Assembly (NCBI RefSeq): GCF_027533645.1
Contig: NZ_JAQAGY010000008.1
Span: forward strand, 1-64,000
DNA: 64,000 bases
Reading direction: 5' to 3'
From: Paenibacillus caseinilyticus
GTDB taxonomy: Bacteria > Bacillota > Bacilli > Paenibacillales > NBRC-103111
In this document: positions 18,763-26,837 of the stretch, one piece after another
Layout of the letters: the number at the start of each line of letters is the position of its first letter
Position numbering within the stretch: the stretch's first letter is position 1
The notes under the pieces: generated by a model
Told to the model about the DNA's origin: nothing
Database searches by the model: none
Seen by the model: the letters and a program-made list of their open reading frames with translations, nothing else
Translations under genes and position numbers: made by a program

Positions 18763-19218
18763 TTATGGATTGGATCCTGCCCAAAGCGTCGTCAGCAATT
18801 CGGCCGCCGCCTGCTTGGCTCCTGCCCCTTCCGCTGCCAAACGCTGCGGCGTAAACCGAAGAATCCGGTCCGCTTCCGCCGCCTCGAGCAGCGCAGAGGA
18901 CAGCCTCTCTTCCTCCTGCGCTGTAACCAGAACGACATACCGGAACCCTTCGCTTCGCACCCCCCTGCAAATCTGCCGCAGCAGCTCCCCTTCCGCGGCG
19001 GCAGATTTGCCCGCCGTAAAGTGTTGGGCCGGATAGGTTACCGTTCTTCCCCGGAACGGGATCTCCACGAGATCGAGCGCGTCCCGCAGTTGTTCAAGCA
19101 GCTTTGCCGTCATCCAGGGGGATTCATTCCCTGTAAGACCCGTCAGCGGAAGCAGACAAGTATCCAAATAAGGACGGAGTTCTTCCCACTGCTCCTCCGA
19201 AATTTCACTGAACTTCAT
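18763..19218 (-). CDS. ypiF: DUF2487 family protein (YpiF)
   Basis: 151 aa, soluble. Starts MKFSEISEEQWEELRPYLDTCLLPL, the recognisable beginning of YpiF proteins, and contains the hydrophobic strand RYVVLVTAQ (about residues 90-98). It precedes qcrA as in B. subtilis. Function unknown; no catalytic motif seen. Confidence 0.8.
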   Translation of the reverse strand: MKFSEISEEQWEELRPYLDTCLLPLTGLTGNESPWMTAKLLEQLRDALDLVEIPFRGRTVTYPAQHFTAGKSAAAEGELLRQICRGVRSEGFRYVVLVTAQEEERLSSALLEAAEADRILRFTPQRLAAEGAGAKQAAAELLTTLWAGSNP

Positions 19219-19263
19219 GATATCTCCTCCGTAAGTTTTTCTTGCCGCTCCCTAATGTAACAC

Positions 19264-19300
19264 AACAAAAAGACATATGAACAGCGTTCATATGTCTTAC
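19264..19300 (-). terminator. Terminator after the IDEAL-domain gene
   Basis: Perfect stem AGACATATGAA / TTCATATGTCT (19270-19297) with a T-tract on the minus strand. Confidence 0.88.
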
Positions 19301-19350
19301 TGTCCCGAGGCCGGCTGCAAATCCGGCAAGCGGCCAAGAAAACCCGTCGG

Positions 19351-19542
19351 TTAATGCCCCAGTGAGCGCAGTGAATTCAGTTCGGTGGTCAGGGCAAGAA
19401 AAGAGGCTTCGTCTCCCGTTGCCAGCGCCACATCGATCTCCTGGGTCAATGCCTGCTCCTTATAACTGCGAACCGCCTCATCCAACACCATCTCGGCGAG
19501 CAAACTTAGCATCATGTCACCTGTCACGTTCATTTTGCCCAT
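19351..19542 (-). CDS. IDEAL-domain small protein
   Basis: 63 aa from the ATG that follows GGAGGTAGGTTTT; other in-frame starts lack an RBS. The C-terminal half has the IDEAL signature: EIDVALATGDEASFLALTTEL (conserved D..LA.GD...F..L). Bacillus YpiB carries this domain at its C-terminus beside ypiF and qcrA, so this may be a stand-alone version. Role unknown. Confidence 0.75.
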   Translation of the reverse strand: MGKMNVTGDMMLSLLAEMVLDEAVRSYKEQALTQEIDVALATGDEASFLALTTELNSLRSLGH

Positions 19543-19603
19543 AAAACCTACCTCCAAACCCCGTTCTGAATTGTCGTAGAACGTTCAAGGAGCGGTCCTA
19601 AGT

Positions 19604-20110
19604 CTACCCTCTCTGGTATTCCTCGCCCTTGACGCAATAACTTTCCATCGTTCGTTTCATCCGCTCCAGATCCGCTTCCCTCAGGTCGCGGACCGTCCGG
19701 GCGGGAGATCCCATAGAGAGCGTAAACGGCGGTACCGTCTTGTTCTCGGTAATGAGCGATCCCGCCCCTATTAAAGCATATTCACCGATAGAGGCGCCGT
19801 TCAGTACAATAGCCCCCATACCGATTAATGTGCCTCTACCTACACGGCATCCATGGATGATGGCCCCATGTCCCACCGATACTTCTTCTTCAATATGAAG
19901 CGGCTGGCCGGTATTGACGTGGCCGATGCAGCCGTCCTGAATATTCGAATGCCTTCCGATGCGAATCGGCGCCAAATCCCCGCGCAGCACCGTGTTGTAC
20001 CAAATGCTCGCGCCCTCTTCAATTTCGACATCACCGATAATTTGCACACCCGGCGCTAAGAACACGGATGGGTGAACTTTAGGGGAAATCCCGTTATAGC
20101 TGTGCAGCAT
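19604..20110 (-). CDS. Gamma-carbonic-anhydrase-like hexapeptide-repeat protein
   Basis: 168 aa from the ATG preceded by GAGGAG. Left-handed beta-helix repeats throughout; the three metal-binding His of the gamma-CA family are recognisable (in GCIGHVNTG, SVGHGAIIHGC). Related to YtoA/PaaY/YrdA proteins, for which carbonic anhydrase activity is often weak or absent. It lies 55 nt after the 375-aa gene and before the IDEAL gene. Confidence 0.88.
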   Translation of the reverse strand: MLHSYNGISPKVHPSVFLAPGVQIIGDVEIEEGASIWYNTVLRGDLAPIRIGRHSNIQDGCIGHVNTGQPLHIEEEVSVGHGAIIHGCRVGRGTLIGMGAIVLNGASIGEYALIGAGSLITENKTVPPFTLSMGSPARTVRDLREADLERMKRTMESYCVKGEEYQRG

Positions 20111-20165
20111 GCGTCCAATCACTCCTCTGCTTCGGATTGAAATGGAGCGATTGTATCAGGAGCGA

Positions 20166-21293
20166 TCAAGCTTTGTCAAACGGGATGTCAATCTTGTCTT
20201 CTTCCGGCACATAGGTGCCTTCCACGATGCTTGCGCCCAGCTTCGTCATCCGGACTACCGGACCCTGAGCGGGATCCTCACCGATACGCAGCAGTCCGAG
20301 ATGCATCATCATCCGGACCACACGCTGCTCCAGAATGGATTCGGCCGAATCATAATAGAACGGCCGGATTAAGGGGCCAAGTACGCCAAGAAGCGACGAA
20401 TAGGTCACCCACTCCGAGCAGGTGCGGTTCAGCCACTGGACGAGCGACTGCAGGGGGGGGACCGGACCTTTATACAGCCTTAACCAGAATCGGTACACTT
20501 GAACCGGGTCCTCCCGCCGTCCCTCCTGCAGCCTGGCCAGGCCATGATCGGTCAGCGTCAGCAGTCCGCCCTGCTCCGAGATCAGGTCGTTGTAGTAACA
20601 ATAGTCGTAGACCAACGAGAACCGGTTCGGGTAATCGCGGAACATCCGGCCGTACCCGAATCTCCACGCGGATTTCCCTAAGAGCTCTTCCCTTACGGAG
20701 AACCGATCCAGGATGCCGGATAGATTCCTCTTGTACATCACGCCCTCCGCAGTTAACGCCACTTCGGTGTCGCGGAGATACTGAAGAAATACGAAGATAT
20801 CTTCGAGGAGCAGCTTCTGCTCATCCCGGTACACCGGCGGTTCTTCCGTAGTAACCAGCTTCTCCCGGAACTGCTTGGCCAGCACAACGATGAAGCGCCG
20901 CTTGAGATCCGCCGGAACCTGGAATAAGTACCGCGTCTGCTGGGAGTATCCGCTGAAGAGCCAACCCCGTTGTTTGAAGCGCACGATGGACTCCCGTGGG
21001 TTCCACGGCTGGTCATCACCATCCTTTGTGAATCGACTTTGCTGAGCTCTCGCCGTCAGTTCCTCCAGCGAGAAGGTGTCCCGCGTATCGAAGAGCAGCG
21101 AGTTCAAGAAGCGGATATCTTCCATGGACAGACTGCCCACCTGATGCTCGAAGACGTCCCTGCGGCCTACCGTAGACAGGATCGACTGGATCAGTTCATT
21201 CTTGGAATGCCCGTTGCACTCGCACTTATAGGTGCCGGCAATGCGGCTGAGCTCATGAATATCCGCGTAACACAACATGTCGGCAAGATTCAT
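20166..21293 (-). CDS. Conserved protein of unknown function
   Basis: 375 aa from ATG with GGAGG at 8 nt. I do not recognise the family with certainty. It is soluble, rich in charged helices, and looks like a string of small helix-turn-helix or winged-helix units (for example HELSRIAGTYKC, FSLEELTARAQQSRF, LTLTDHGLARLQEG). Part of it recalls the Ssl2/XPB-associated domain found in some DNA-binding proteins, but no Walker or catalytic motif is seen. A run of eight C (minus strand) near 20453-20460 codes for part of VPPLQ and is a possible slippage point. It lies between the histidine phosphatase and the gamma-CA gene. Confidence 0.7.
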   Translation of the reverse strand: MNLADMLCYADIHELSRIAGTYKCECNGHSKNELIQSILSTVGRRDVFEHQVGSLSMEDIRFLNSLLFDTRDTFSLEELTARAQQSRFTKDGDDQPWNPRESIVRFKQRGWLFSGYSQQTRYLFQVPADLKRRFIVVLAKQFREKLVTTEEPPVYRDEQKLLLEDIFVFLQYLRDTEVALTAEGVMYKRNLSGILDRFSVREELLGKSAWRFGYGRMFRDYPNRFSLVYDYCYYNDLISEQGGLLTLTDHGLARLQEGRREDPVQVYRFWLRLYKGPVPPLQSLVQWLNRTCSEWVTYSSLLGVLGPLIRPFYYDSAESILEQRVVRMMMHLGLLRIGEDPAQGPVVRMTKLGASIVEGTYVPEEDKIDIPFDKA

Positions 21294-21379
21294 GCTTTGT
21301 CCCTCCAGCACTTCGGGTGCCACACTTTCTTACTACTCATTATGGGAATTTGTACCGGTTTTAAACGTGTGGACACAAA

Positions 21380-21412
21380 AAATAGCGGAGAGCGCCGTCC
21401 GCTCTCCGCCTT
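21380..21412 (-). terminator. Terminator after the histidine phosphatase gene
   Basis: Minus strand GCGGAGAGC, loop, GCTCTCCGC followed by TATTTTTT. Confidence 0.88.
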
Positions 21413-21445
21413 CCTATTCATAGGCTTGCCTATTATTACTGCAGG

Positions 21446-22036
21446 TCAGACCCGCTCTTCGAGTTCCTTCAAATGCATCGTGCAATTCAACAGATTGCAG
21501 CGCCACTGCGTTTCGAGCCGTTCCATGACGGTCAGGGACGTATTCTTCAGATGCTCCTCAATCGTTCTTCCGAGAAACCGGGCGAGGACCGGGGCAATAT
21601 AACCGCCGTGGCTGACCACGAGGATTCGCTTCCCCGGATGCTCCCGCTCCGTATCGAGCAAAAATGCATTCCAGCGGGCAAGGAGCTCCTCGTCTTTCTC
21701 CATGCCGAGATCCTTCTCCCGCCAGCCTTCTCCCCATCGGGTGACTCTATCCTGCAGCGTCGTGCCTTCGAGCTCCCCGAAAGCCCTCTCCCGCAGACGC
21801 TTATCGGTGCCGAGCAGCGGGATGCCCGTCTCGCGCGCTATCGTCTCAGCCGTTTCGCGGGCGCGGATCAAATCGCTGGAGAGGATTCCGTCCCAAGACT
21901 CTCCCTGCAGCCGTTTCGCCAGCAGCTCGGCTTGCATGCGTCCCACCTCAGCAAGCGGCGTATCCATCTGGCCCTGCATCCGGCCCTCCAGATTCCACTC
22001 GGTCGTGCCGTGCCGGATCAATCCGAGAATCGTCAT
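21446..22036 (-). CDS. Histidine phosphatase family protein
   Basis: 196 aa, phosphoglycerate-mutase-like fold. Catalytic RHG motif in LIRHGTTEWN (His at residue 8), second Arg in DLIRARETAETI, acid Glu around residue 84 (RERAFGELEG), and C-terminal His in VVSHGGYI. Substrate cannot be told; family members include CobC-like, PhoE-like and sugar phosphatases. It follows the anti-sigma gene by about 65 nt. Confidence 0.9.
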   Translation of the reverse strand: MTILGLIRHGTTEWNLEGRMQGQMDTPLAEVGRMQAELLAKRLQGESWDGILSSDLIRARETAETIARETGIPLLGTDKRLRERAFGELEGTTLQDRVTRWGEGWREKDLGMEKDEELLARWNAFLLDTEREHPGKRILVVSHGGYIAPVLARFLGRTIEEHLKNTSLTVMERLETQWRCNLLNCTMHLKELEERV

Positions 22037-22101
22037 TCCCTTTCACTCCCATGCTCTGATCGTCTCCAAAGTCTCGTATATTCCACTGGGAGCGGATCCT
22101 G

Positions 22102-22728
22102 CTATTTTCTTGTGCGGAACAGCCAGTTCATGGTAAGCAGCGTAGCCGTAAGCCCCAGAAGGGATACGAATAGGAGGTAGTCGCGCACCGTATGAATCGG
22201 ACCGACCGAATACATGAACGGCTCGTTAAAGCCCTTCAGCGAAGCAACGGCGGTCGGCATGGAATGCACGTTCATCGACTCGCCGCTCCCGGATGCCGCG
22301 GCCACCGGATCACCGATGCGTCCGAAGATGGACGCTTCCATCGCTTTATGATGCTGCGCGGCAGGATCGGCATTCAGTGAGAGGAAGAACGTGAACAGGA
22401 AAGCTGCAATACTGAGTCCGATGAGCGCCGTTACATTGCGCCGCAGTTTGCTCGAAAAGTCGTACAGCCTCTCGCTTACAGGCACACGCCAGGACTCGTC
22501 CGCATAAATGCGGCTCATTACGTTCGACGATACGGATACCGCCGGTCCGGGCAGCTCCCCCTGCCCTGCCGCCGTTCGGATCAGCTCCGTGCTCTCCTGC
22601 CAGATCTGGAACTCTTCGGCACAATCCGGGCAGAAGCGGATATGATGGTCCACTTGCTCGCGGCCCGGATCATTCTGCGGCAAGTCCCAATATATACCAA
22701 GCCATTCATGGATGTCTTCACATTTCAT
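22102..22728 (-). CDS. Membrane anti-sigma factor with zinc-binding domain
   Basis: 208 aa. The N-terminal zf-HC2-type region has the HxxxCxxC pattern HIRFCPDC (about residues 29-36), the hallmark of anti-sigma ZAS domains. Two membrane helices follow: VTALIGLSIAAFLFTFFLSL (about 93-112) and YLLFVSLLGLTATLLTMNWL (near the C-terminus), with an extracytoplasmic loop between. It overlaps the sigma-factor gene by 4 nt, the usual pairing. Confidence 0.88.
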   Translation of the reverse strand: MKCEDIHEWLGIYWDLPQNDPGREQVDHHIRFCPDCAEEFQIWQESTELIRTAAGQGELPGPAVSVSSNVMSRIYADESWRVPVSERLYDFSSKLRRNVTALIGLSIAAFLFTFFLSLNADPAAQHHKAMEASIFGRIGDPVAAASGSGESMNVHSMPTAVASLKGFNEPFMYSVGPIHTVRDYLLFVSLLGLTATLLTMNWLFRTRK

Positions 22729-23318
22729 CGGCCATTCATCCCCTCATACTCCTCAAAAATAGGTTCAAGAAAGTATGGTTCCAACTGAAGCTTCACGCTG
22801 GCCCGGGCCCGGAATAACAAAGATTTCACTGAACTGACCGTTTGGCCGAGTATGTTCGCAATCTCCTGGTAGTCGAGCTGGTCGTATTCCCGCAGAATCA
22901 GCGCGGAACGCTGTTTCTCCGGCAGATTGTTGATCGCATCCCGGACGAGTGAGACTTTCTCGTTGCGCAGCACCGTCTGCTCCGGCAGCGTTTCAATCGA
23001 CGTTTGAGGCGTATATCCGCTTTGCTCCAAAGAAACCTTCGTATTCTTATGTTTGCGCAGTTCGCTGAGCACGGTATTGCGCGCAATCGTGTAGAGCCAG
23101 GTGGAGAAGGTGGCCTCCACTTCCCTGAAGGAATGCAGACTGCGGTAAGCCTTGTAGAACGTCTCGTTGCACAAGTCTTCCGCCATCGACTCCATCTGGG
23201 AGCTCTTCAGCATATGAAATATAAAAGCGAGAATCTTGCGCTCGTAGCGGCGCATGAGTTCATCGTATAGTTGGACGTTGCCGTCTTTGATCTCTCGAAT
23301 CAACTGGGAATCGGTCAT
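22725..23318 (-). CDS. ECF-type RNA polymerase sigma factor
   Basis: 197 aa from the ATG with AAGGAGGG about 9 nt upstream; the start eight codons earlier overlaps the RBS. Region 2 (about residues 20-95) contains AEDLCNETFYKAYRSL and TFSTWLYTIARNTVL; region 4 (about 125-180) contains LPEKQRSALILREYDQLDYQEIA and VSSVKSLLFRARA. Coupled to its anti-sigma gene. The stimulus is unknown. It does not look like SigW itself, but I cannot place it in a subfamily. Confidence 0.92.
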   Translation of the reverse strand: MTDSQLIREIKDGNVQLYDELMRRYERKILAFIFHMLKSSQMESMAEDLCNETFYKAYRSLHSFREVEATFSTWLYTIARNTVLSELRKHKNTKVSLEQSGYTPQTSIETLPEQTVLRNEKVSLVRDAINNLPEKQRSALILREYDQLDYQEIANILGQTVSSVKSLLFRARASVKLQLEPYFLEPIFEEYEGMNGR

Positions 23319-23372
23319 GCCGAAGCGACCCTCCTTGAACAATCCTGCTTACTCCCAGCGATGCTACTCATT

Positions 23373-23398
23373 GTACTGCATGGGGAGTAGAAAAGTTG
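23373..23398 (-). promoter_or_regulatory. Possible autoregulatory ECF promoter
   Basis: CAAC (23395-23398), 16 nt, CAGTAC (23373-23378), in front of the sigma-factor gene. It resembles the AAC/CGT layout of ECF promoters but is only a partial match. Confidence 0.25.
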
Positions 23399-23591
23399 CG
23401 CGTATTCTTAAAAATAATTAGGAAGAAATCGCACCGCTGTTCAGAAGAAATTTCTGGTTACAGTACTTGCCCTCTATAGTTTCGATGCGAAGCACGAAAA
23501 ATCCTGCTTTCTCGACATGTTTCTTGGAATTACCAAACGGGCAGGGAGCCGGGTGGGGAAAAGCGCCGCTTTCAAGCTATGCCGTACAGAC

Positions 23592-23625
23592 AAAAAAAAG
23601 ACCGCCTGAGTAAATCAGGCGGTTG
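23592..23625 (-). terminator. Terminator of the candidate small RNA
   Basis: Stem 23601-23609 with 23615-23623, loop of five, T-tract 23592-23599. Confidence 0.9.
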
Positions 23626-23671
23626 CACATAGTGCCATTATTCGGATAGGAGTGGAGAGAAACCATACTGT
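23592..23671 (-). ncRNA. Candidate small RNA between tyrA and the sigma-factor gene
   Basis: A self-contained unit of about 80 nt: strong promoter, no open reading frame of note, then a perfect nine-pair terminator stem (ACCGCCTGA / TCAGGCGGT) with eight T. The 5' half is pyrimidine-rich and predicted unpaired (TTTCTCTCCACTCCTATCC), with CUCUCC and ACUCCU elements able to pair with ribosome-binding sites. Trans-acting Bacillota sRNAs often have such C-rich loops. It is isolated from tyrA by the tyrA terminator. Existence of the transcript is inference. Confidence 0.6.
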
Positions 23672-23677
23672 ACTTTT

Positions 23678-23706
23678 ATTATATGTATACGGTTACAATA
23701 AGTCAA
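23678..23706 (-). promoter_or_regulatory. Near-consensus sigma-A promoter
   Basis: TTGACT (23701-23706), 17-nt spacer, perfect TATAAT (23678-23683). It drives the candidate small RNA; no coding sequence follows before the terminator. Confidence 0.85.
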
Positions 23707-23716
23707 CACTTTTTTT

Positions 23717-23730
23717 TGAAAACGTTTCCC
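23717..23730. promoter_or_regulatory. cre-like site upstream of the small RNA promoter
   Basis: TGAAAACGTTTCCC, or GGGAAACGTTTTCA on the minus strand. It differs from the CcpA consensus TGNAANCGNTNNCA at one fixed position in either reading. It is 11 nt upstream of the -35 box, a place where CcpA could activate. Confidence 0.45.
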
Positions 23731-23780
23731 CCTAATTTTGAAATTATTCTCCCACTGGCAGGCTGTTCCCCTTCAATAGA

Positions 23781-23818
23781 AAAAAGAAGACTACACGTGA
23801 ACCGCGTAGTCTTCTTTG
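23781..23818 (-). terminator. Terminator overlapping the end of tyrA
   Basis: Stem AGAAGACTAC / GTAGTCTTCT with TTTTTT. The stem includes the last tyrA codons and the stop codon, so the trp-hisC-tyrA transcript ends within a few bases of its coding end. Confidence 0.85.
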
Positions 23819-24879
23819 AGAAGTTCCACCGCATGATCCATGTGGTGTTCCTCCCGGAAGGACAGCCGGAGTACGCCCGGAACGTCTTCCCTGCTCTCGA
23901 TAATCTGGATATTGCTGAGATTCACCCGGTTGCTGCCGAGCAGCGTGGTAATCTGCCCGATGATGCCCGGATGATCCGGCACTTCGATATAAATGTCGTA
24001 GAAGGAATGAATGACGCCTTTGCGGCGCTCCGGCAGCTCGCTCCGGAATGTATTGGCAAGCTGGAACTCCCGCTCGATCCCTGTGCCGTCTTCCTCCTCT
24101 AGCAGGGAGATGAACGAGGCGATCTCCTGGTTCCAGTCCTGCAGGAGCTGCAGCACTACCCGCTTGTTGTTGATGAGAATATCCCGCCAAATAATCGGGT
24201 CACTCGAAGCAATCCGCGTAATGTCGCGGAAGCCTCCGGCGGCCAGATCACGGTACAGCGGGTTCGATTCGTTATACTTCGCAATCTGATTGACCAGTGC
24301 AACGGCGATGATATGAGGAAGATGCGAGATCGCGCCGACGATCTCGTCATGCATCCCCGCCTCTACTTTGACCAGCTGGGCTTTCGTATGCTGCAGTAAG
24401 GCCGTGAGCCGCTCGTACGCCTCCGCGGGCGTATCCTGCTCCGGCGTCAAGACATAGAACGCATTCTCGAACAACAGCGACGAGGCGGCCTCTACACCCG
24501 ACTTCTCCTTCCCCGCCATCGGGTGCCCTCCGATAAAGCATGCTCCGGCAAGCTGAAGCTTCGAGGCGCAGGCGGACACCGACGCCTTCGTGCTGCCTAC
24601 ATCGGTAATGATGCAGCCCGCTTTGAGCGGAAGCGAAGCCAGCCTGTGCAGGTATTCCTCCAGGTTGCCTACAGGTACACAGAGGAAGATGAAGTCCGCA
24701 TCCGCTGCCGCTTCTTCGAATGAAGTCGTAGCATGGTCGACTACTCCACGCCTCATGTATTTGGCGACCGAAGCGGGATTGCCGGAATGGCCGACTACCG
24801 TCAGGCCCGGTTTGCCTTTGAAGCACAAGGCAAGGGAACCTCCAATGAGCCCCACGCCGTAGATTGCAATTTTCGTCAT
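23791..24879 (-). CDS. tyrA: Prephenate dehydrogenase with ACT domain
   Basis: 362 aa. NAD-binding motif IYGVGLIGGSLAL (residues 6-18) and the catalytic segment GHPMAGKEKSG mark prephenate dehydrogenase (tyrosine branch). The last 75 residues form an ACT domain (IYIEVPDHPGIIGQITTLLG), probably the tyrosine feedback site. It overlaps hisC by 4 nt and is the last gene of the trp supraoperon here; the aroE (EPSP synthase) gene that follows in B. subtilis is absent. Confidence 0.95.
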   Translation of the reverse strand: MTKIAIYGVGLIGGSLALCFKGKPGLTVVGHSGNPASVAKYMRRGVVDHATTSFEEAAADADFIFLCVPVGNLEEYLHRLASLPLKAGCIITDVGSTKASVSACASKLQLAGACFIGGHPMAGKEKSGVEAASSLLFENAFYVLTPEQDTPAEAYERLTALLQHTKAQLVKVEAGMHDEIVGAISHLPHIIAVALVNQIAKYNESNPLYRDLAAGGFRDITRIASSDPIIWRDILINNKRVVLQLLQDWNQEIASFISLLEEEDGTGIEREFQLANTFRSELPERRKGVIHSFYDIYIEVPDHPGIIGQITTLLGSNRVNLSNIQIIESREDVPGVLRLSFREEHHMDHAVELLKEDYAVHV

Positions 24880-25988
24880 GAAACCGCCACTTCGCCAAGT
24901 ACCGCTTCCAGCGCCTTCAGGAACTTCTCATTCTGTTCTTCGCTGCCTACGGTCACGCGGATCTTCGTCGGGTAGCCCCAGCTTGGATCGTGGCGCACAA
25001 TAATCCCTTTGCGCAGCAGCGACTGGAATACATCGGCGCCCGGACGCGCCACATCGACCATGACAAAATTGCCGTGAGCTTCGTAGTAGGCAAGTCCCAG
25101 CTTGTCGAAAGCGGCATTCAGCTGCCGGATGCCCTTCGCATTCGATTCACGGCAGCTCTCGATGAACGCTTGGTCGTTCACTGCGGCCAAGGCGGCCTTC
25201 TGGGCGAACCCGGTCGTGTTGAACGGCTCGCGTACCTGATTCACCGAACGGATCAGATCGGGGTGGCCTACGCCGAAGCCGATCCGAAGGGAAGCCAGTC
25301 CGTAAATCTTGGAGAATGTGCGCAGCACCACGATGTTATCGTATTTCTGCAGTAGCGAGATGCTGTCTGGATATTCGCCGGTGACGTTGTATTCCGCATA
25401 GGCTTCGTCCAGAACCACCATGACGCGGCTCGGCACCGCTTCGAGGAACGAGATGATTTCCGCTTCGCTGAGCATGGTGCCGGTTGGATTATTCGGGTTG
25501 CAGAGCCAGACGATCTTCGTCTTCTCGTTCACCTTGGAGAGCATCGCCTGCAGATCGTGCTTGCCTTCTTCATCCACAGGCACTTCAATTACGGCTGCTC
25601 CCTCGATCTCCGCGTTATGCTTGTACTGCGGGAACGTCGGGAAGGCCGTAATCGTTTCGTCTTCCGGCGTCAGGAACGCACGGGCGATCATCAGAATCAC
25701 TTCGTCCGATCCGGCTCCGAAGATGATCTGATTCGGCTTTACGCCCAGCTGCTCCGCTACCGCGGCCGTAAGGTCCACAGCCCCGCCGTCCGGATAGATG
25801 CTTGCTTGGTCGACAGCCGACACAATGGCTTCTTTCGCCTTGGGCGAGCAGCCGAACGGATTCTCATTGGAAGCGAGCTTGATGACTTCCGTCAAACCGA
25901 GCTCCCGCTTTACTTCATCCATCGGTTTACCTGGCTGGTATACCGGCAAATGTACTATATTTTTTTTGGGCTGCATTTGAACTGTCAC
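24876..25988 (-). CDS. hisC: Histidinol-phosphate / aromatic aminotransferase
   Basis: 370 aa, PLP-dependent class I/II aminotransferase. The Schiff-base Lys is in RTFSKIYGLASLRIGFG (about residue 230), and NPNNPTG and FGAGSDEVI are present. Located between trpA and tyrA, as in B. subtilis where HisC serves histidine, phenylalanine and tyrosine synthesis; both roles are likely. It follows trpA by 6 nt. Confidence 0.95.
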   Translation of the reverse strand: MTVQMQPKKNIVHLPVYQPGKPMDEVKRELGLTEVIKLASNENPFGCSPKAKEAIVSAVDQASIYPDGGAVDLTAAVAEQLGVKPNQIIFGAGSDEVILMIARAFLTPEDETITAFPTFPQYKHNAEIEGAAVIEVPVDEEGKHDLQAMLSKVNEKTKIVWLCNPNNPTGTMLSEAEIISFLEAVPSRVMVVLDEAYAEYNVTGEYPDSISLLQKYDNIVVLRTFSKIYGLASLRIGFGVGHPDLIRSVNQVREPFNTTGFAQKAALAAVNDQAFIESCRESNAKGIRQLNAAFDKLGLAYYEAHGNFVMVDVARPGADVFQSLLRKGIIVRHDPSWGYPTKIRVTVGSEEQNEKFLKALEAVLGEVAVS

Positions 25989-25994
25989 CTCGTC

Positions 25995-26837
25995 CTACGA
26001 TTTCAGGGTCCGTGCGATACCGGATCCGGTTCCCACTAATGTACGCACAAAATCATGAATTTGCAATAGCCCTTCTTGACGAGCCTCCGGATCGGTCAAT
26101 AGAGGCAGGGCGGCTTCCACCGTCCGTACCAACGCGCTGCCCACTACGATCCCGTCGCAGATCCCGGAGAAGCGCGCCACTTGCTCCGGTGTCGAGATGC
26201 CGAAGCCGATGGAGACCGGCAGAGTTGTCGCCCCTTTGACGGTGCTTAAGAACTCGTCGATCCCGGCATGGAATTCGGTGCGTGTCCCGGTCACCCCGAG
26301 CGAGGAGACACAGTAGACGAAGCCGCTGGCGCGGGAGGCAATGCGCTGCACCCGCTCCCTGGAAGTCGGGGCGACCAGCGGAATCAAGTGGATACCGTGC
26401 CGCTCCGCGAGCGTCCGCACCTCTTCATCCTCTTCCATCGGCAGATCCGGGATGATCATCCCGCTGATGCCGCTCTCCTCCAGAAGAGGAAAAATCCGCT
26501 CGAGGCCGGTCTGGAGCACCGGATTATAGTAAGTAAACAGGATGAAGGGAAGTTCGCTGCCTTCTTCCCTCGCTGTCTTGGCTGCACTGATCACATCAAG
26601 AATCGAAATCCGGTTCGCCTTGAGCGCGCGCATGGAGGATGCTTGAATGACAGGCCCGTCCGCCAGCGGATCGGAATAAGGGACGCCGAGCTCCACCATG
26701 GAAGCACCGGCTTTCTCCAGCTCATGGATGATATCGACAGAGGTGCGTACATCCGGGTCGCCGATGGTCAGGAACGGAATGAACGCAGTGAGCTCTTGCT
26801 CCCGAAGCTCGGCGAATTTGGCGTCGATCCGGTTCAT
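25995..26837 (-). CDS. trpA: Tryptophan synthase alpha chain
   Basis: 280 aa TIM barrel. It cleaves indole-3-glycerol phosphate. Catalytic Glu and Asp lie in [16 protein letters not shown] (about residues 46-61); phosphate-site segments GFGISTPEQ and GIVVGSALV are intact. Overlaps trpB by 4 nt, matching the tight coupling of the alpha-beta complex. Confidence 0.97.
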   Translation of the reverse strand: MNRIDAKFAELREQELTAFIPFLTIGDPDVRTSVDIIHELEKAGASMVELGVPYSDPLADGPVIQASSMRALKANRISILDVISAAKTAREEGSELPFILFTYYNPVLQTGLERIFPLLEESGISGMIIPDLPMEEDEEVRTLAERHGIHLIPLVAPTSRERVQRIASRASGFVYCVSSLGVTGTRTEFHAGIDEFLSTVKGATTLPVSIGFGISTPEQVARFSGICDGIVVGSALVRTVEAALPLLTDPEARQEGLLQIHDFVRTLVGTGSGIARTLKS

